From positions 7,871,501 through 7,935,500 of the forward strand of contig NZ_CP011340.1 in NCBI RefSeq assembly GCF_001278075.1: 64,000 nt of DNA, read 5' to 3'. The position numbers and the translations under genes were made by a program. Positions 33,981 through 42,607 of this stretch are shown here, piece after piece; the stretch's first letter is position 1; each line of letters opens with the position of its first letter. The notes under the pieces were generated by a model. It did no database searches, was not told the DNA's origin, and was given only the letters and a program-made list of their open reading frames with translations. The DNA is from Streptomyces pristinaespiralis (GTDB lineage: Bacteria > Actinomycetota > Actinomycetes > Streptomycetales > Streptomycetaceae).

Positions 33981-34780
33981 ACGCCTTGTTGAGCGTACGG
34001 GACCTCACCGTGCGCTACCCGGGACACGGGAGGCGCTCCGCGCCCGTCCTCGCGGTCGACCGTGTCTCCTTCGACGTGGCCGCGGGGGAGACCCTGGCCC
34101 TGATCGGCGCGTCGGGCTCCGGCAAGTCCAGCACGGCGGCCGCGGTGCTCATGCTGCGCCGTCCGGACGGTGGCCGAGTCCGGTTCTACGGCCGCGAGTT
34201 GACCGCCCTGGACGAAAAGGCGCTCCGACCGCTGCGCCCGTCGGTCCAGCCGGTCTTCCAGGACCCGTACGGCTCGCTGAGCCCGCGCCTTCCCGTACGG
34301 GAGGCCGTGGCCGAACCTCTGCGGGTGCAGGGACGGTGGGATCCCGCGTCAGGTCCCCGGCGGGTGGCCGAACTGCTGGAGACGGTTCAACTGGACCCGC
34401 GGCTCGGGGAACGGCTGCCCCACGAGCTGTCCGGAGGCCAGTGCCAGCGTGTCGGCATCGCGCGGGCCCTGGCGAGCGAGCCGCGCCTGCTTGTCCTGGA
34501 CGAGCCGGTGTCGGCCCTCGATCCCTCCGTCCGGGCCGGCGTCCTGAACCTGCTCACCGGTCTTCAGGAACGGCTGGGGCTCGCGTATCTCTTCATCTGC
34601 CACGACCTGCCCCTCGTACGTCACTTCGCCCATCGCGTGGCGGTCATGGACAACGCCCGCATCGTGGAGACCGTGCCCGCGAGCGCCCTGTACGCGAGCG
34701 GTGGTCCCCTTGCCCGGAAGCCGCCCGCGGCGGACTCGTGCACCGCCCCGGCGGAGGCCGCACGACAGCCGATGCCATGA
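33977..34780 (+). CDS. ABC importer ATPase 2 (DppF/NikE type)
   Basis: 267 residues; ATG overlaps the preceding stop by 4 bp. Walker A GASGSGKS, PVFQDPYGSLSPR Q-loop, signature LSGGQCQRVGIARAL (GGQC instead of GGQQ), Walker B LLVLDEPVSALDP and CHDLPLV switch. It lacks the Cys-rich C-terminal extension of ATPase 1, ending shortly after the D-loop region with a 25-residue tail. Last gene of the importer operon. Confidence 0.93.
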   Translation: MNALLSVRDLTVRYPGHGRRSAPVLAVDRVSFDVAAGETLALIGASGSGKSSTAAAVLMLRRPDGGRVRFYGRELTALDEKALRPLRPSVQPVFQDPYGSLSPRLPVREAVAEPLRVQGRWDPASGPRRVAELLETVQLDPRLGERLPHELSGGQCQRVGIARALASEPRLLVLDEPVSALDPSVRAGVLNLLTGLQERLGLAYLFICHDLPLVRHFAHRVAVMDNARIVETVPASALYASGGPLARKPPAADSCTAPAEAARQPMP

Positions 34781-34916
34781 CGGGCGCGACAGCCGGGTGC
34801 CCGGCGTCCGGTGCCACGGCCGGATGCGGCACGCAGCCGCACAGCAGGTCCGCCTCCGGGATCCGCGCCGGCTCCTGAGCGGAGCGCGCCGACCGCGAAG
34901 GCGGACCGGTCCTTGC

Positions 34917-34942
34917 GGCCGCGCCACGCCGGGACGCGGCCG
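34917..34942. terminator. Hairpin between the importer operon and dps
   Basis: CGGCCGCG (34917-34924) and its complement CGCGGCCG (34935-34942) form an 8-bp stem with a 10-base loop just past the stop of dps (minus) and about 140 bp after the ATPase gene. Convergent genes make a shared terminator plausible. Confidence 0.45.
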
Positions 34943-34946
34943 GCCG

Positions 34947-35519
34947 TCAGGGGCGTCCCCGCGCCTCCTCGGCGGCTTGCTGGGCGGCCTTCCGTTCGGT
35001 GTGGGCGTCGGCGGTGCTCAACCGCCCGCCGCCGCTCTCGAGGTGGGCGCGGACGAACCACTGGAACAGCTCCAGCCCGCGCAGCTGCTCGATGAGCATG
35101 TCCTGTGTGACCGGGTCGGATTCGTCGGTCGCCTTCATCGCGGCGCGGTGCTCCTCGATGATCGACGTGTACACCATGTCGAGGGCACCGAGGTGTGCGA
35201 TGGACTCCGCCCGGCCGATCGAGTAGTCGTCCCACGAACGTTCCGCAACGAGCGCGCCGGGCGTGCCCTTCGGCTCGCCGCCGAGCGTGGAGATGCGCTC
35301 CGCGAGGTCGTCGATCATCTCCCGGACCTGGTCGACCTGGGGGTCGATCATCTCGTGCACGGCGATGAAATGGGGTCCCACCACGTTCCAGTGGATGTGC
35401 TTGAGGGTGAGGGCCAGGTCGTTGAGTGCGTGCAGACGCGTCTGCAGCATCTTGATGATCGCTGCGCCGTCCTTCGTCGACATGCCCGGCACGGTGTAGT
35501 CGGGGGTTTCGGATGTCAC
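34947..35519 (-). CDS. dps: Dps-family ferritin-like DNA-protection protein
   Basis: 190 residues from GTG 35519 with AAGGAG. The ferroxidase signature HWNVVGPHFIAVHEMID (about 43-59) supplies the intersubunit iron site together with a downstream Asp-Asp-Glu (DDLAERISTLG). Dps forms 12-mers that oxidise and store iron and bind DNA under stress. A 20-residue C-terminal tail rich in Ala, Glu and Lys/Arg may aid DNA binding. Monocistronic. Confidence 0.95.
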   Translation of the reverse strand: MTSETPDYTVPGMSTKDGAAIIKMLQTRLHALNDLALTLKHIHWNVVGPHFIAVHEMIDPQVDQVREMIDDLAERISTLGGEPKGTPGALVAERSWDDYSIGRAESIAHLGALDMVYTSIIEEHRAAMKATDESDPVTQDMLIEQLRGLELFQWFVRAHLESGGGRLSTADAHTERKAAQQAAEEARGRP

Positions 35520-35767
35520 GATCGCTCCTTGCTCTGCGGTTCCTCCCGCCAGGCAATCACCGGCGGCACGGTCGCGCCCGGCCAGAACGGGACGGCGCTG
35601 CTCCGAACAGGGGACACGCGGCCCGGTCCGCCGCGGGTGACGTCCCCGCCGGGGCGCGGGGAGCCGCGCCCGGAGAGGGGCGCGTCGCGGAGCCCCGGCT
35701 TCCGGTCGGTGCCGCCGACGGGGGCAGAAGGCGGAGCGGCCGTGCTCGACGGCCTAGACTCGGCGAA

Positions 35768-36388
35768 ATGGCGAAGTATTTCGACGTGCACCCCGAGAAT
35801 CCTCAGCGGCGCACCATCAGCACTGTGGCCGACAGCATCCGGTCGGGGGCGCTGGTCGCGTACCCGACGGACTCCTGCTTCGCACTCGGGTGCAGGCTGG
35901 GCAGTCGTGACGGCATCGGCCGGATCCGGTCGATCCGGAATCTGGACGACCGCCACCACTTCACCCTCGTGTGCCAGAACTTCGCGCAGCTGGGGCAGTT
36001 CGTGCAGGTCGACAACGACGTGTTCCGCGCGATCAAGGCGGCGACGCCCGGCAGTTACACCTTCATCCTCCCGGCGACGAAGGAGGTGCCCCGCCAACTG
36101 CTGCATCCCAAGAAGAAGACGGTGGGCGTACGCATCCCCGACCATGTCGTCGCCCAGGCCCTGGTCGCCGAGCTCGGGGAGCCGCTGCTCTCCAGCACCC
36201 TGCTGATGCCCGACGAGGACGAGCCGATGACCCAGGGCTGGGAGATCAAGGAACGGCTCGACCATGTCGTGGACGCGGTGGTCGACTCCGGCGACTGCGG
36301 GACCGAACCCACCACGGTCATCGACTTCTCCGGAGCCGAGCCGGAGATCGTACGCCGGGGCGCCGGCGACCCCTCCCGCTTCGAGTAG
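35768..36388 (+). CDS. YciO/Sua5/YrdC-family protein (threonylcarbamoyl-AMP synthase-like)
   Basis: 206 residues. The YrdC core is clear: TISTVADSIRSGALVAYPTDSCFALGC, then KKTVGVRIPDHVVAQAL and a terminal STVIDF-like TTVIDFSGAEPEIVRRGAG. The HPENPQRR start is typical of the YciO branch rather than the essential TsaC/Sua5 enzyme, so a secondary or different role is possible. A TAGACT -10 hexamer (35755-35760) lies seven bases before the ATG, so the mRNA is probably leaderless. Confidence 0.9.
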   Translation: MAKYFDVHPENPQRRTISTVADSIRSGALVAYPTDSCFALGCRLGSRDGIGRIRSIRNLDDRHHFTLVCQNFAQLGQFVQVDNDVFRAIKAATPGSYTFILPATKEVPRQLLHPKKKTVGVRIPDHVVAQALVAELGEPLLSSTLLMPDEDEPMTQGWEIKERLDHVVDAVVDSGDCGTEPTTVIDFSGAEPEIVRRGAGDPSRFE

Positions 36389-36482
36389 CGGGCCCCGGGC
36401 GGCCGGGCACGCCCCGGGGTTCCGGACGGACGTGGACCGAGCCGGCACCCCCGGAGCTTTGCCTGTGGCCGGCACTCGCCCG

Positions 36483-37178
36483 TCAGGTCGTGTCGGAAGC
36501 CGCCGCAGCCGCAGCCAGGATCCGGGCAAGCTCCGTCGGCCTGGTGATCATGGGCCAGTGGCCCGAGTCGATGTCGGCGAAGTCGACGTGCTCGGCCCGG
36601 GCGAGTTCCGGGACGTCGCCGGCCTCGATCCACTCCTGCGCCTGCGCGGGCGTGAACTCCGGACATACGACCAGGACCGGGACGTCGAACCGCCGTTCGT
36701 CCGTCAGCCGCACCACGCCCTTGACGACGTCCGCGGGCGCGGGGATCGCGCCGGCCGCCAGTTGCCGCCTGGCCTCGTCGTCGAGGTCGGCGGCGTCCGG
36801 CCCTTCGAAGGAGCCCCAGCCCGGGAAGGGCATGACGCCGTCCCGCACTTCGAAGAAGTCGGCGTACGGCTGACCGTCGGCGGACGGGAAGCCGCCGACG
36901 AGGGCGACCTTGGCCGGCCGCTCCGGCCGCCGGTCGGCGGCCAGCCAGGCCAGCGTGGCGGCGGCGGAATGCCCCACCACCATGGGCCTGCCGGGCGCCG
37001 CGTCCACCGCGGCGAGCACCGCCGCGAGCTGGTCGTCGAGCGTGGCGGACACGGCGCCGTCCCCCTGACCCGGAAGCGTGAGCGGCACGGGGCGATGGCC
37101 TGCCGCCTCCAGCTCGGACGCCACGCGACCCCACACCGATCCCTGCAGCCACAGGCCGCCGATGAGCAGGATGTCCAT
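36483..37178 (-). CDS. Alpha/beta hydrolase
   Basis: 231 residues. Nucleophile elbow VVGHSAAATLAW (Ser71), and a C-terminal DIDSGHWPMITRP with the catalytic His; the Asp is probably in PVLVVCPEFTPAQ or nearby. It has an AGAGGGGAAG ribosome site. No lid insertion, so probably a small esterase. Divergent from the WYL regulator, which may control it. Confidence 0.88.
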   Translation of the reverse strand: MDILLIGGLWLQGSVWGRVASELEAAGHRPVPLTLPGQGDGAVSATLDDQLAAVLAAVDAAPGRPMVVGHSAAATLAWLAADRRPERPAKVALVGGFPSADGQPYADFFEVRDGVMPFPGWGSFEGPDAADLDDEARRQLAAGAIPAPADVVKGVVRLTDERRFDVPVLVVCPEFTPAQAQEWIEAGDVPELARAEHVDFADIDSGHWPMITRPTELARILAAAAAASDTT

Positions 37179-37379
37179 GCTTGCTTCCCCTCTCTCTGCT
37201 TCGCGGATGTCACCGTAGGCGGAGATCCGGACGATCCACTGCCGGTATCCCGGGAGGGCTGAGCGCGGTCGTGCGATCCGGTGACGCCCCCCGATCCGCA
37301 CCGGACCCGGGCAGGCCATGGGGCGAGGCGCCCGGACCCCTCGGCCGTGGTGCTCGGCCCACCGGATTAGCCTGCTTGC

Positions 37380-38360
37380 GTGCCGAACGATCTCAGCCCC
37401 ACCGCGCGAGCGCTGCGCGCCCTGGAGATCCTCCGGACGCGCCCCGGTACGACGGCCGACGAACTCGCCGAGCGGCTCGGCGTCACGGAGCGCGCCGCGC
37501 GGCGGTACGTCGGGATCCTCCGCGAGGCCGGCATCCCGGTGGAGTCGGCCCGTGGGCCGCACGGCGGGTACCGGCTGGGCCGAGGGACGAGGCTGCCACC
37601 TGTGCATTTCACGCAGTCCGAGGCGCTCGGTCTGGTGATGGCGGTGCTCAGCGGCCAGCCGGCCGCGGCCGACACCGACGACCTGGTCGGCACCGCGCTG
37701 GGCAAGGTCGTCAAGGCGCTGCCGGAGAGCGTCGGCCAACAGGCGGCGACGCTGCGGAGGTACGCGGCGGCCGCACCGGACCCGTACTCGGCCCGCCCGG
37801 ACCCGGCCGTCACCAGCGATCTCGTCGACGCCGTCGCGGCCCGGCGCCGCGTGCTGGTCACGTACCGCAGCGCGGCAGGCGACGAGTGGGAGACGGAAGT
37901 GGATCCCTGGTCCATCGTCGTCCGCTACGGGCGCTGGTACCTGCTGTGCCACTCGCATCGTTCGGACGCGGTCCGCACCTACCGGGTCGACCGGGTCCGC
38001 ACGGTCCGGCAGACCGGGCACGGGTTCGAGCCGCCCAAGGGCCTCGATCCGGTGGCGGTGCTGGAGGAGAACCTCGGCCTCGGATGGGAGTTCGCCACCC
38101 GCGTGGTGTTCGACGCCCCGCCGGCCGAGGTGGTCCCCTGGATCCGGCCGCCCATGGGACGCCTCGAGCCCTTGGGCGACGGGTGCGTGCTGGTCGGCAG
38201 CACCCGCAACCCGGACATGTACGCGCAGGAATGGCTGGCGAGGATCCCGTTGCCCTTCCGCGTCGAGGGCGGGGCGGAACTGCGTGCCGCGGTCGCGGCG
38301 CTCGTGGCGCGCTTCGCCGCCGCGGTGGCGGACCTGCCCCCACCGACGTGCGGGCCGTGA
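37380..38360 (+). CDS. HTH/WYL-domain transcriptional regulator (YafY type)
   Basis: 326 residues from GTG 37380. N-terminal winged helix TTADELAERLGVTERAARRY (24-43), then the WYL core GRWYLLCHSHRSDAVRTYRVDRV and a C-terminal WCX segment. WYL domains bind ligands such as nucleotides or oligonucleotides. A TAGCCT -10 box (37368-37373) lies six bases before the start, so the mRNA is probably leaderless. Divergent from the hydrolase at 37178. Confidence 0.92.
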   Translation: MPNDLSPTARALRALEILRTRPGTTADELAERLGVTERAARRYVGILREAGIPVESARGPHGGYRLGRGTRLPPVHFTQSEALGLVMAVLSGQPAAADTDDLVGTALGKVVKALPESVGQQAATLRRYAAAAPDPYSARPDPAVTSDLVDAVAARRRVLVTYRSAAGDEWETEVDPWSIVVRYGRWYLLCHSHRSDAVRTYRVDRVRTVRQTGHGFEPPKGLDPVAVLEENLGLGWEFATRVVFDAPPAEVVPWIRPPMGRLEPLGDGCVLVGSTRNPDMYAQEWLARIPLPFRVEGGAELRAAVAALVARFAAAVADLPPPTCGP

Positions 38361-38524
38361 CGCGGGAAACGCCCGTTTCGGCGGCGACTTGGGTGACATG
38401 CGCGACCGGGCGGCCCGCACGGACGCGTTCGACGAGCGGTCTGCCGCCGGCCTGTCCGCGCCGCTCCCGGTCGGCCTGCTGGTCGGCCCGCTCCGGGATC
38501 ACCGCCTGTGCGAGGATGCCGGGC

Positions 38525-39601
38525 ATGCTCGGTTACGTGGTGAGCTTTCTGTTGGGTCTGGGGGTGGGCGGGCTCTACCCGATGTTGCGTCGACGCAGGC
38601 CATCCACAGGAACGCATTCTGCCGGGGAAATACCCGCGGCGGTACAGGAGTCGGTGACCGCCTTCGGGGAGGAAGTGGCCGCCTCGGAGTTCGATGCCAG
38701 CAGCTCCGACGCCACCCCGGCCGTCCTGAAGGAGTACCGGGCGATGCTGGAGGCGTACGGCCGGGCCAGTGCGGCGCGTACGGAAACCGACGCACTGGCG
38801 GCCCTGCGCGACGGCCGCGCCGCCATGATCCGTCTCGACGCCCGGCGTCATGGTCGCCCGGTCCCGATCGACGCCCTCCCGCCGGCTGCCGCCGGCCCCA
38901 GCCGATCGCGAGCGCTCACCGGCACCGGTGAACGCCATGTGTCGACCGGTTCCGGCGACGGGGCGATCGAGGTGCTCATCGATCGCCCCGAGCCCGGCCG
39001 CCCCGCCCTGCTGGAGGCCGATGTCACCGGCGAGGGCAGCTTCCGGCTTCAGACCATGACGCGCACCGAGGATGTGACCCACACCGGCCGCACTCTGATG
39101 TCGAGCATCGGTGAATATCACGGCCGTCGGTACCTGCCCGCGGACGCCACCCATCTGCGCATCACCACCACCGGCTGGGGCGACGACATCCACTGGTCAA
39201 CTCGCCTCCTCCCGCTGTCGGCCGCGACCACGCTCACCTCCGAACACCGCGGCCACGGTGACGAAGTACTCCGCCACAACGGCGGCCCGGCGCTGCTCAC
39301 CGTCCAGTTCCGGACCGACACCGACACCGACTGGAGCGTCCGTTACCTGTGCGAGTGCCTGCGTACCTGGGAAGCCTGCGACTGCCGTCCCCCCGCATGG
39401 CCCAAGGGTGCCCCCGGCATCCCGCACGGCTGGCTCAGCGACCTCGTGACCGGCGCAGGAGACGGGCGCTCCACACTGCGTCTGCCCCGTCCCGGCTTCG
39501 TGACCGTGCATGAAGGCTCCGGCAGCGGCTCCTGGTACCTGACCCCACAGCCGGTGGACATTCCGCCGCCCCCGCCCAAGCGGCAGGGACGGCGCCGCTG
39601 A
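38525..39601 (+). CDS. Uncharacterised protein with N-terminal membrane anchor
   Basis: 358 residues. One helix at the N-terminus (MLGYVVSFLLGLGVGGLYPM) is followed by a helical stretch of about 80 residues and a beta-rich C-terminal half with a cysteine cluster YLCECLRTWEACDC near residue 275. The cluster could bind a metal. The last residues are Pro-rich (PPPPPKRQGRRR). I do not recognise a family. It stands 164 bp after the WYL gene and is probably separate. Confidence 0.75.
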   Translation: MLGYVVSFLLGLGVGGLYPMLRRRRPSTGTHSAGEIPAAVQESVTAFGEEVAASEFDASSSDATPAVLKEYRAMLEAYGRASAARTETDALAALRDGRAAMIRLDARRHGRPVPIDALPPAAAGPSRSRALTGTGERHVSTGSGDGAIEVLIDRPEPGRPALLEADVTGEGSFRLQTMTRTEDVTHTGRTLMSSIGEYHGRRYLPADATHLRITTTGWGDDIHWSTRLLPLSAATTLTSEHRGHGDEVLRHNGGPALLTVQFRTDTDTDWSVRYLCECLRTWEACDCRPPAWPKGAPGIPHGWLSDLVTGAGDGRSTLRLPRPGFVTVHEGSGSGSWYLTPQPVDIPPPPPKRQGRRR

Positions 39602-39730
39602 CTCCGCACGGTCAGTGTCCGAGCCGGAGCTGGGGCGTGTACGGATACCGCTCTCGACCGCGGCCTCACCTTGTAGTCTTCGGACCTCGCCACCCGGCCA
39701 TGGGCTTGGTCGACCGAACAAGCCCTGCTT

Positions 39731-40585
39731 CTAGTACGCGGTGATGACCGCGGCCATGTCGGAAGCCGTGTGCCCCCGCGTGGAAGCCGCTGCGAAGCGG
39801 GCACGCACGGCGTCCGTCAGGGTGCTGTCGGTGCCCGAGCCGGCCATGGCGGCCCGGACGAGATCGAGGTCCTTGAGGAGGTTGCCGATCTCGAAGGACG
39901 GCGTGTAGTCCTCGGCGATCATGGCTGAGCCCTTGAGCCGGACATAGGGGGCGTCGAGTGCGGATCCGGCGACCGCGTCGAGGAACTGCTGAGGGTCCAG
40001 GCCCAGTTGCCGTGTCAGGGACAGTGACTGCGCCACACCGGCGACCACGGTGGCCACCCAGGCGTTGACGGCCAGTTTGAGCCTGCTGGCGTCGCCGAGG
40101 GTGTCGCTCACCCACTGGGTGCGGCCGCCGATCGCCCGCAGCACCGGCTCGACGTGGGGGCGCAGTTCCCGCGCACCCGAGGCCAGCACGGTCAACTGCC
40201 CGTTCTCGGCGGGGGCCTTGGTGCCGAGCACCGGCGCGTCGAGCATACGGATCCCGCCGCGCGAGGCCAGCGCGGCGAGTTCCTGCGCGCCCGTGACCCC
40301 GACCGTGCTCGTCTGCAGCCACACCGCGTCGGCGGGGAAGCCGTCGAGGGCGTCGGAGACGACAGAGGCGACGGACTCCGCGTCGAAGAGCATCGTGATC
40401 ACCACGTCGGCGCCGGCCACCGCCTCGGCCGGTGCGGCCGCCGCCCGCGCGCCCTCCTCGGCCAGGGCCAGGGCCTTGCCCGCGCTGCGGTTCCACACGG
40501 TCACGTCGAGTCCCGCACGCAGCAGGCTGCGCGCCATGCCGCTGCCCATGATTCCGGTGCCCAGGACGGTGACGGCTGCACTCAC
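39731..40585 (-). CDS. NAD(P)-dependent beta-hydroxyacid dehydrogenase
   Basis: 284 residues from GTG 40585, with AGGAG upstream. Rossmann motif VLGTGIMGSGMA (7-18). The WLQTSTVGVTGAQ segment contains the substrate-binding motif of the 3-hydroxyisobutyrate/tartronate-semialdehyde reductase family, and KLAVNAW holds the catalytic Lys and Asn. The C-terminal domain is all helical. It may oxidise hydroxyisobutyrate-like acids or act as an imine reductase; context gives no hint. Confidence 0.9.
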   Translation of the reverse strand: MSAAVTVLGTGIMGSGMARSLLRAGLDVTVWNRSAGKALALAEEGARAAAAPAEAVAGADVVITMLFDAESVASVVSDALDGFPADAVWLQTSTVGVTGAQELAALASRGGIRMLDAPVLGTKAPAENGQLTVLASGARELRPHVEPVLRAIGGRTQWVSDTLGDASRLKLAVNAWVATVVAGVAQSLSLTRQLGLDPQQFLDAVAGSALDAPYVRLKGSAMIAEDYTPSFEIGNLLKDLDLVRAAMAGSGTDSTLTDAVRARFAAASTRGHTASDMAAVITAY

Positions 40586-40725
40586 GATGAAGCGGCTCCT
40601 GTTCGAAGGGTGACCGTGGCGACCGGCCCGCCCCTGCCCGGCGGCGGCAGGCGCCATGACGGACGCGCGCGTACAGGGGTCACGCTAGCGCCGCAGGACG
40701 CCGTTACGTGCTCGCCGACGCGGTA

Positions 40726-40880
40726 GGTCCCGCCGGTTCGTCAGGACGCGGTCCGGGCCGTCGGTCCCGCCGGTTCGTCCTGACGCCGCCTGGGCGCGCC
40801 CGGTCCCGCCGGTTCGTCCCGGCGCGGCCTGAGGGCCACCGGTCCGGCCGGTCGGTCACGGCAGGAGAACACGGGCCCGC
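40726..40880. repeat. 37-39-bp tandem repeat, four units
   Basis: The core GGTCCCGCCGGTTCGTC begins at 40726, 40763 and 40802, with a diverged fourth (GGTCCGGCCGGTCGGTC) at 40841, giving periods of 37, 39 and 39 bp. It lies between the dehydrogenase start and the SLT-protein gene, upstream of the latter's long leader. Confidence 0.8.
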
Positions 40881-41251
40881 TCGCTCCGCTGACGCCGCGC
40901 ACGGAGCGTGAAGTCTGCCCGCTCAGGGTGATTCCGGCACCCCGGGAGACCCCCTCCGCTGTGATGCCGCGCATAGGGGCCAGATCACTTCCTAAGGGCG
41001 GTAGTGGACACGGCGTACCCGATGCGCCGGAACACGGACCCGAAAGCGACCTTCCGGTCATTTCTCTTAAGTGGGGTAGTAGGTCACATTCTTGCGCCCT
41101 GCCACAACCGCCCCTAACCATGGCTGACGTCCCGGGAACCACGTGAGCCGGACAGGGCGTTCCCGCCCGTCCGACCGTGCCGGGGCCACATGCGGAGAGT
41201 CTCTCCGCCCCGTCGGACCGCACGTCGGCCGGCCGCCCTGATGTCCAGCGT
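40881..41251. other. Promoter and leader region of the SLT-domain gene
   Basis: About 370 bp without a gene. A TAGTAGGT block near 41080, in GTGGGGTAGTAGGTCACATT, could be a -10 region, giving a leader of roughly 170 bases. Cell-wall hydrolase genes of Streptomyces often carry a ydaO (cyclic di-AMP) riboswitch here; I searched by eye for its conserved GACAGCTAAC/GGCGT segments and did not find them. Confidence 0.5.
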
Positions 41252-41263
41252 TTGGAGAGTCCC

Positions 41264-41851
41264 ATCCGTATCACCGCCTTCACCCGCACCAGCCGTACCG
41301 TCCGTCTCCGCAAGCTCTCGATCACCGGCATGGCCACCGCCGGCGCCGCCGCCGTGGCGCTCACCATGGCCCCCTCGCCCGCCAGCGCGGCCCCGGCCGC
41401 CGCGGACGCGTCGAAGGTCGCGGTCTCTGTGGCGGCCGACGCGCCGACGGTGAAGACGGTGAAGGACGCGAAGGACGCGAAGGACTCGGCCAAGGCCAAG
41501 AAGGCCAAGAAGGCCAAGAAGAAGGTCTACGCCGACAACCTCGACGGCTGGATCAAGGAGGCTCTGGACATCATGAAGTCCGAGGGCATCCCGGGCAGCT
41601 ACGAGGGTCTGCACCGCAACATCATGCGTGAGTCCAGCGGTAACCCGAACGCCCAGAACAACTGGGACGTCAACGCCCAGAACGGCACGCCGTCCAAGGG
41701 GCTGCTGCAGGTCATCCAGCCGACCTTCGAGGCCTACCACGTCGACGGCACCCCGCACGACCTGACCGACCCGGTCGCCAACATCACCGCGGCCGCGAAC
41801 TACGCCGCCGACAAGTACGGCTCCATCGACAACGTCGACTCCGCCTACTGA
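41264..41851 (+). CDS. Secreted transglycosylase SLT-domain protein
   Basis: About 195 residues. GGAGAG stands six bases before ATC CGT ATC ACC, so translation may begin at the rare AUC 41264. The alternative is TTG 41252, which has no ribosome site. There follow a signal region (LRKLSITGMATAGAAAVALT, cleavage after ASA) and a Lys/Ala linker (KDAKDAKDSAKAKKAKKAKKK). The catalytic domain starts at YADNLDGWIKEALDIMK: IMRESSGNPNAQNNWD carries the catalytic Glu, and SKGLLQVIQPTFEAYH is the GLxQ motif. It cleaves peptidoglycan glycan strands outside the cell. Confidence 0.85.
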   Translation: MRITAFTRTSRTVRLRKLSITGMATAGAAAVALTMAPSPASAAPAAADASKVAVSVAADAPTVKTVKDAKDAKDSAKAKKAKKAKKKVYADNLDGWIKEALDIMKSEGIPGSYEGLHRNIMRESSGNPNAQNNWDVNAQNGTPSKGLLQVIQPTFEAYHVDGTPHDLTDPVANITAAANYAADKYGSIDNVDSAY

Positions 41852-41910
41852 TCCGCGCCACGACGCGGACACCCGCACCGACCCGGTGCCGGCGCACCGT
41901 CACCGGGTCC

Positions 41911-41948
41911 GACGCCGCGGCCGGCGCGAAAGCGCCGGCCGCGGCGTC
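41911..41948 (+). terminator. GAAA-capped hairpin after the SLT gene
   Basis: A perfect 17-bp stem (41911-41927 with 41932-41948) closed by a GAAA tetraloop, 60 bp past the SLT-protein stop. Very stable; no T-tract. Confidence 0.7.
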
Positions 41949-42019
41949 GCTCGTCCCTGGCCGCGTCTTCCCGCACGAACGCGGCACCCGCGCCCGTCGG
42001 CCCCGACCGGCGCCGCGCA

Positions 42020-42068
42020 AGGCGCACCACCCCGGCAGCCGCCACGGGTGGTGCGCCTCGGCGTTTTT
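42020..42068 (+). terminator. Rho-independent terminator with T-tract
   Basis: AGGCGCACCACCC (42020-42032) and its complement (42046-42058) form a 13-bp stem followed five bases later by TTTTT at 42064-42068. One of the few classic intrinsic terminators in the window. It serves the plus-strand SLT gene and may block read-through into the opposing deaminase gene. Confidence 0.8.
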
Positions 42069-42562
42069 CAGCGTCCCGCGCGGAACCGCCGGTGCAGATC
42101 GTGCACCTGCTCGGCGAGCTCCGGCACCGGACCCCGCACCTCGAGGCCGGGCACGATCTCCCGGACGGGCAGGGTCCGCACGGGCGGGGCGGGCACCCCC
42201 AGCTCGGCGAGCCACTCGCCGAGCTGCCGCGACGAGACGATGTACACGATGCGGCCGAGTCCCACCCAGCCGTGGGCGGCCGCGCACATCGGGCAGTGCT
42301 CGCCCGAGGTGAAGACCGTCGCCGCCCGCCGCTCCTGTGCCGTCATGTGCTCGGCCGCCCATCGGGCGAGTGCGAACTCGGGATGCTGCGTCTGGTCGGC
42401 CAGCGACGTCTCCCGGTTGCGGTCCTCCGCGCGGACCCTGCCGTCACCGTCGACCAGCACCGAACCGAACGGCTCGTCACCGGCCTCCACCGCTTCGGCC
42501 GCCAGTTCCACGCAGCGCCTCAGGTGCCGCAGCTCGGACTCCTCGGTCATCGCAACCCCCAT
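42068..42562 (-). CDS. Nucleoside/nucleobase deaminase (CDA fold)
   Basis: 164 residues from ATG 42562 with GAGGAG seven bases upstream; ATG 42586 and 42550 are in frame. Zinc and catalytic motifs: HPEFALARWAAEH (His and catalytic Glu) and SGEHCPMCAAAH (P-C-x2-C ligands). Family members deaminate guanine, adenosine in tRNA or cytosine derivatives; the FGSVLVDGDG region fits the guanine-deaminase/TadA-like branch. Substrate uncertain. Confidence 0.88.
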   Translation of the reverse strand: MGVAMTEESELRHLRRCVELAAEAVEAGDEPFGSVLVDGDGRVRAEDRNRETSLADQTQHPEFALARWAAEHMTAQERRAATVFTSGEHCPMCAAAHGWVGLGRIVYIVSSRQLGEWLAELGVPAPPVRTLPVREIVPGLEVRGPVPELAEQVHDLHRRFRAGR

Positions 42563-42607
42563 GGTGCGCTCCTCTTCCGCCCGCACCCGCGGGCCCGTGC
42601 GGTGACG

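Noticed and set aside
40881..41251. ydaO (cyclic di-AMP) riboswitch upstream of the SLT gene
   Set aside because: Expected for Streptomyces wall hydrolases, but the conserved GACAGCTAAC and GGGGGAACC-type segments are not present by eye. A covariance search could still overturn this.
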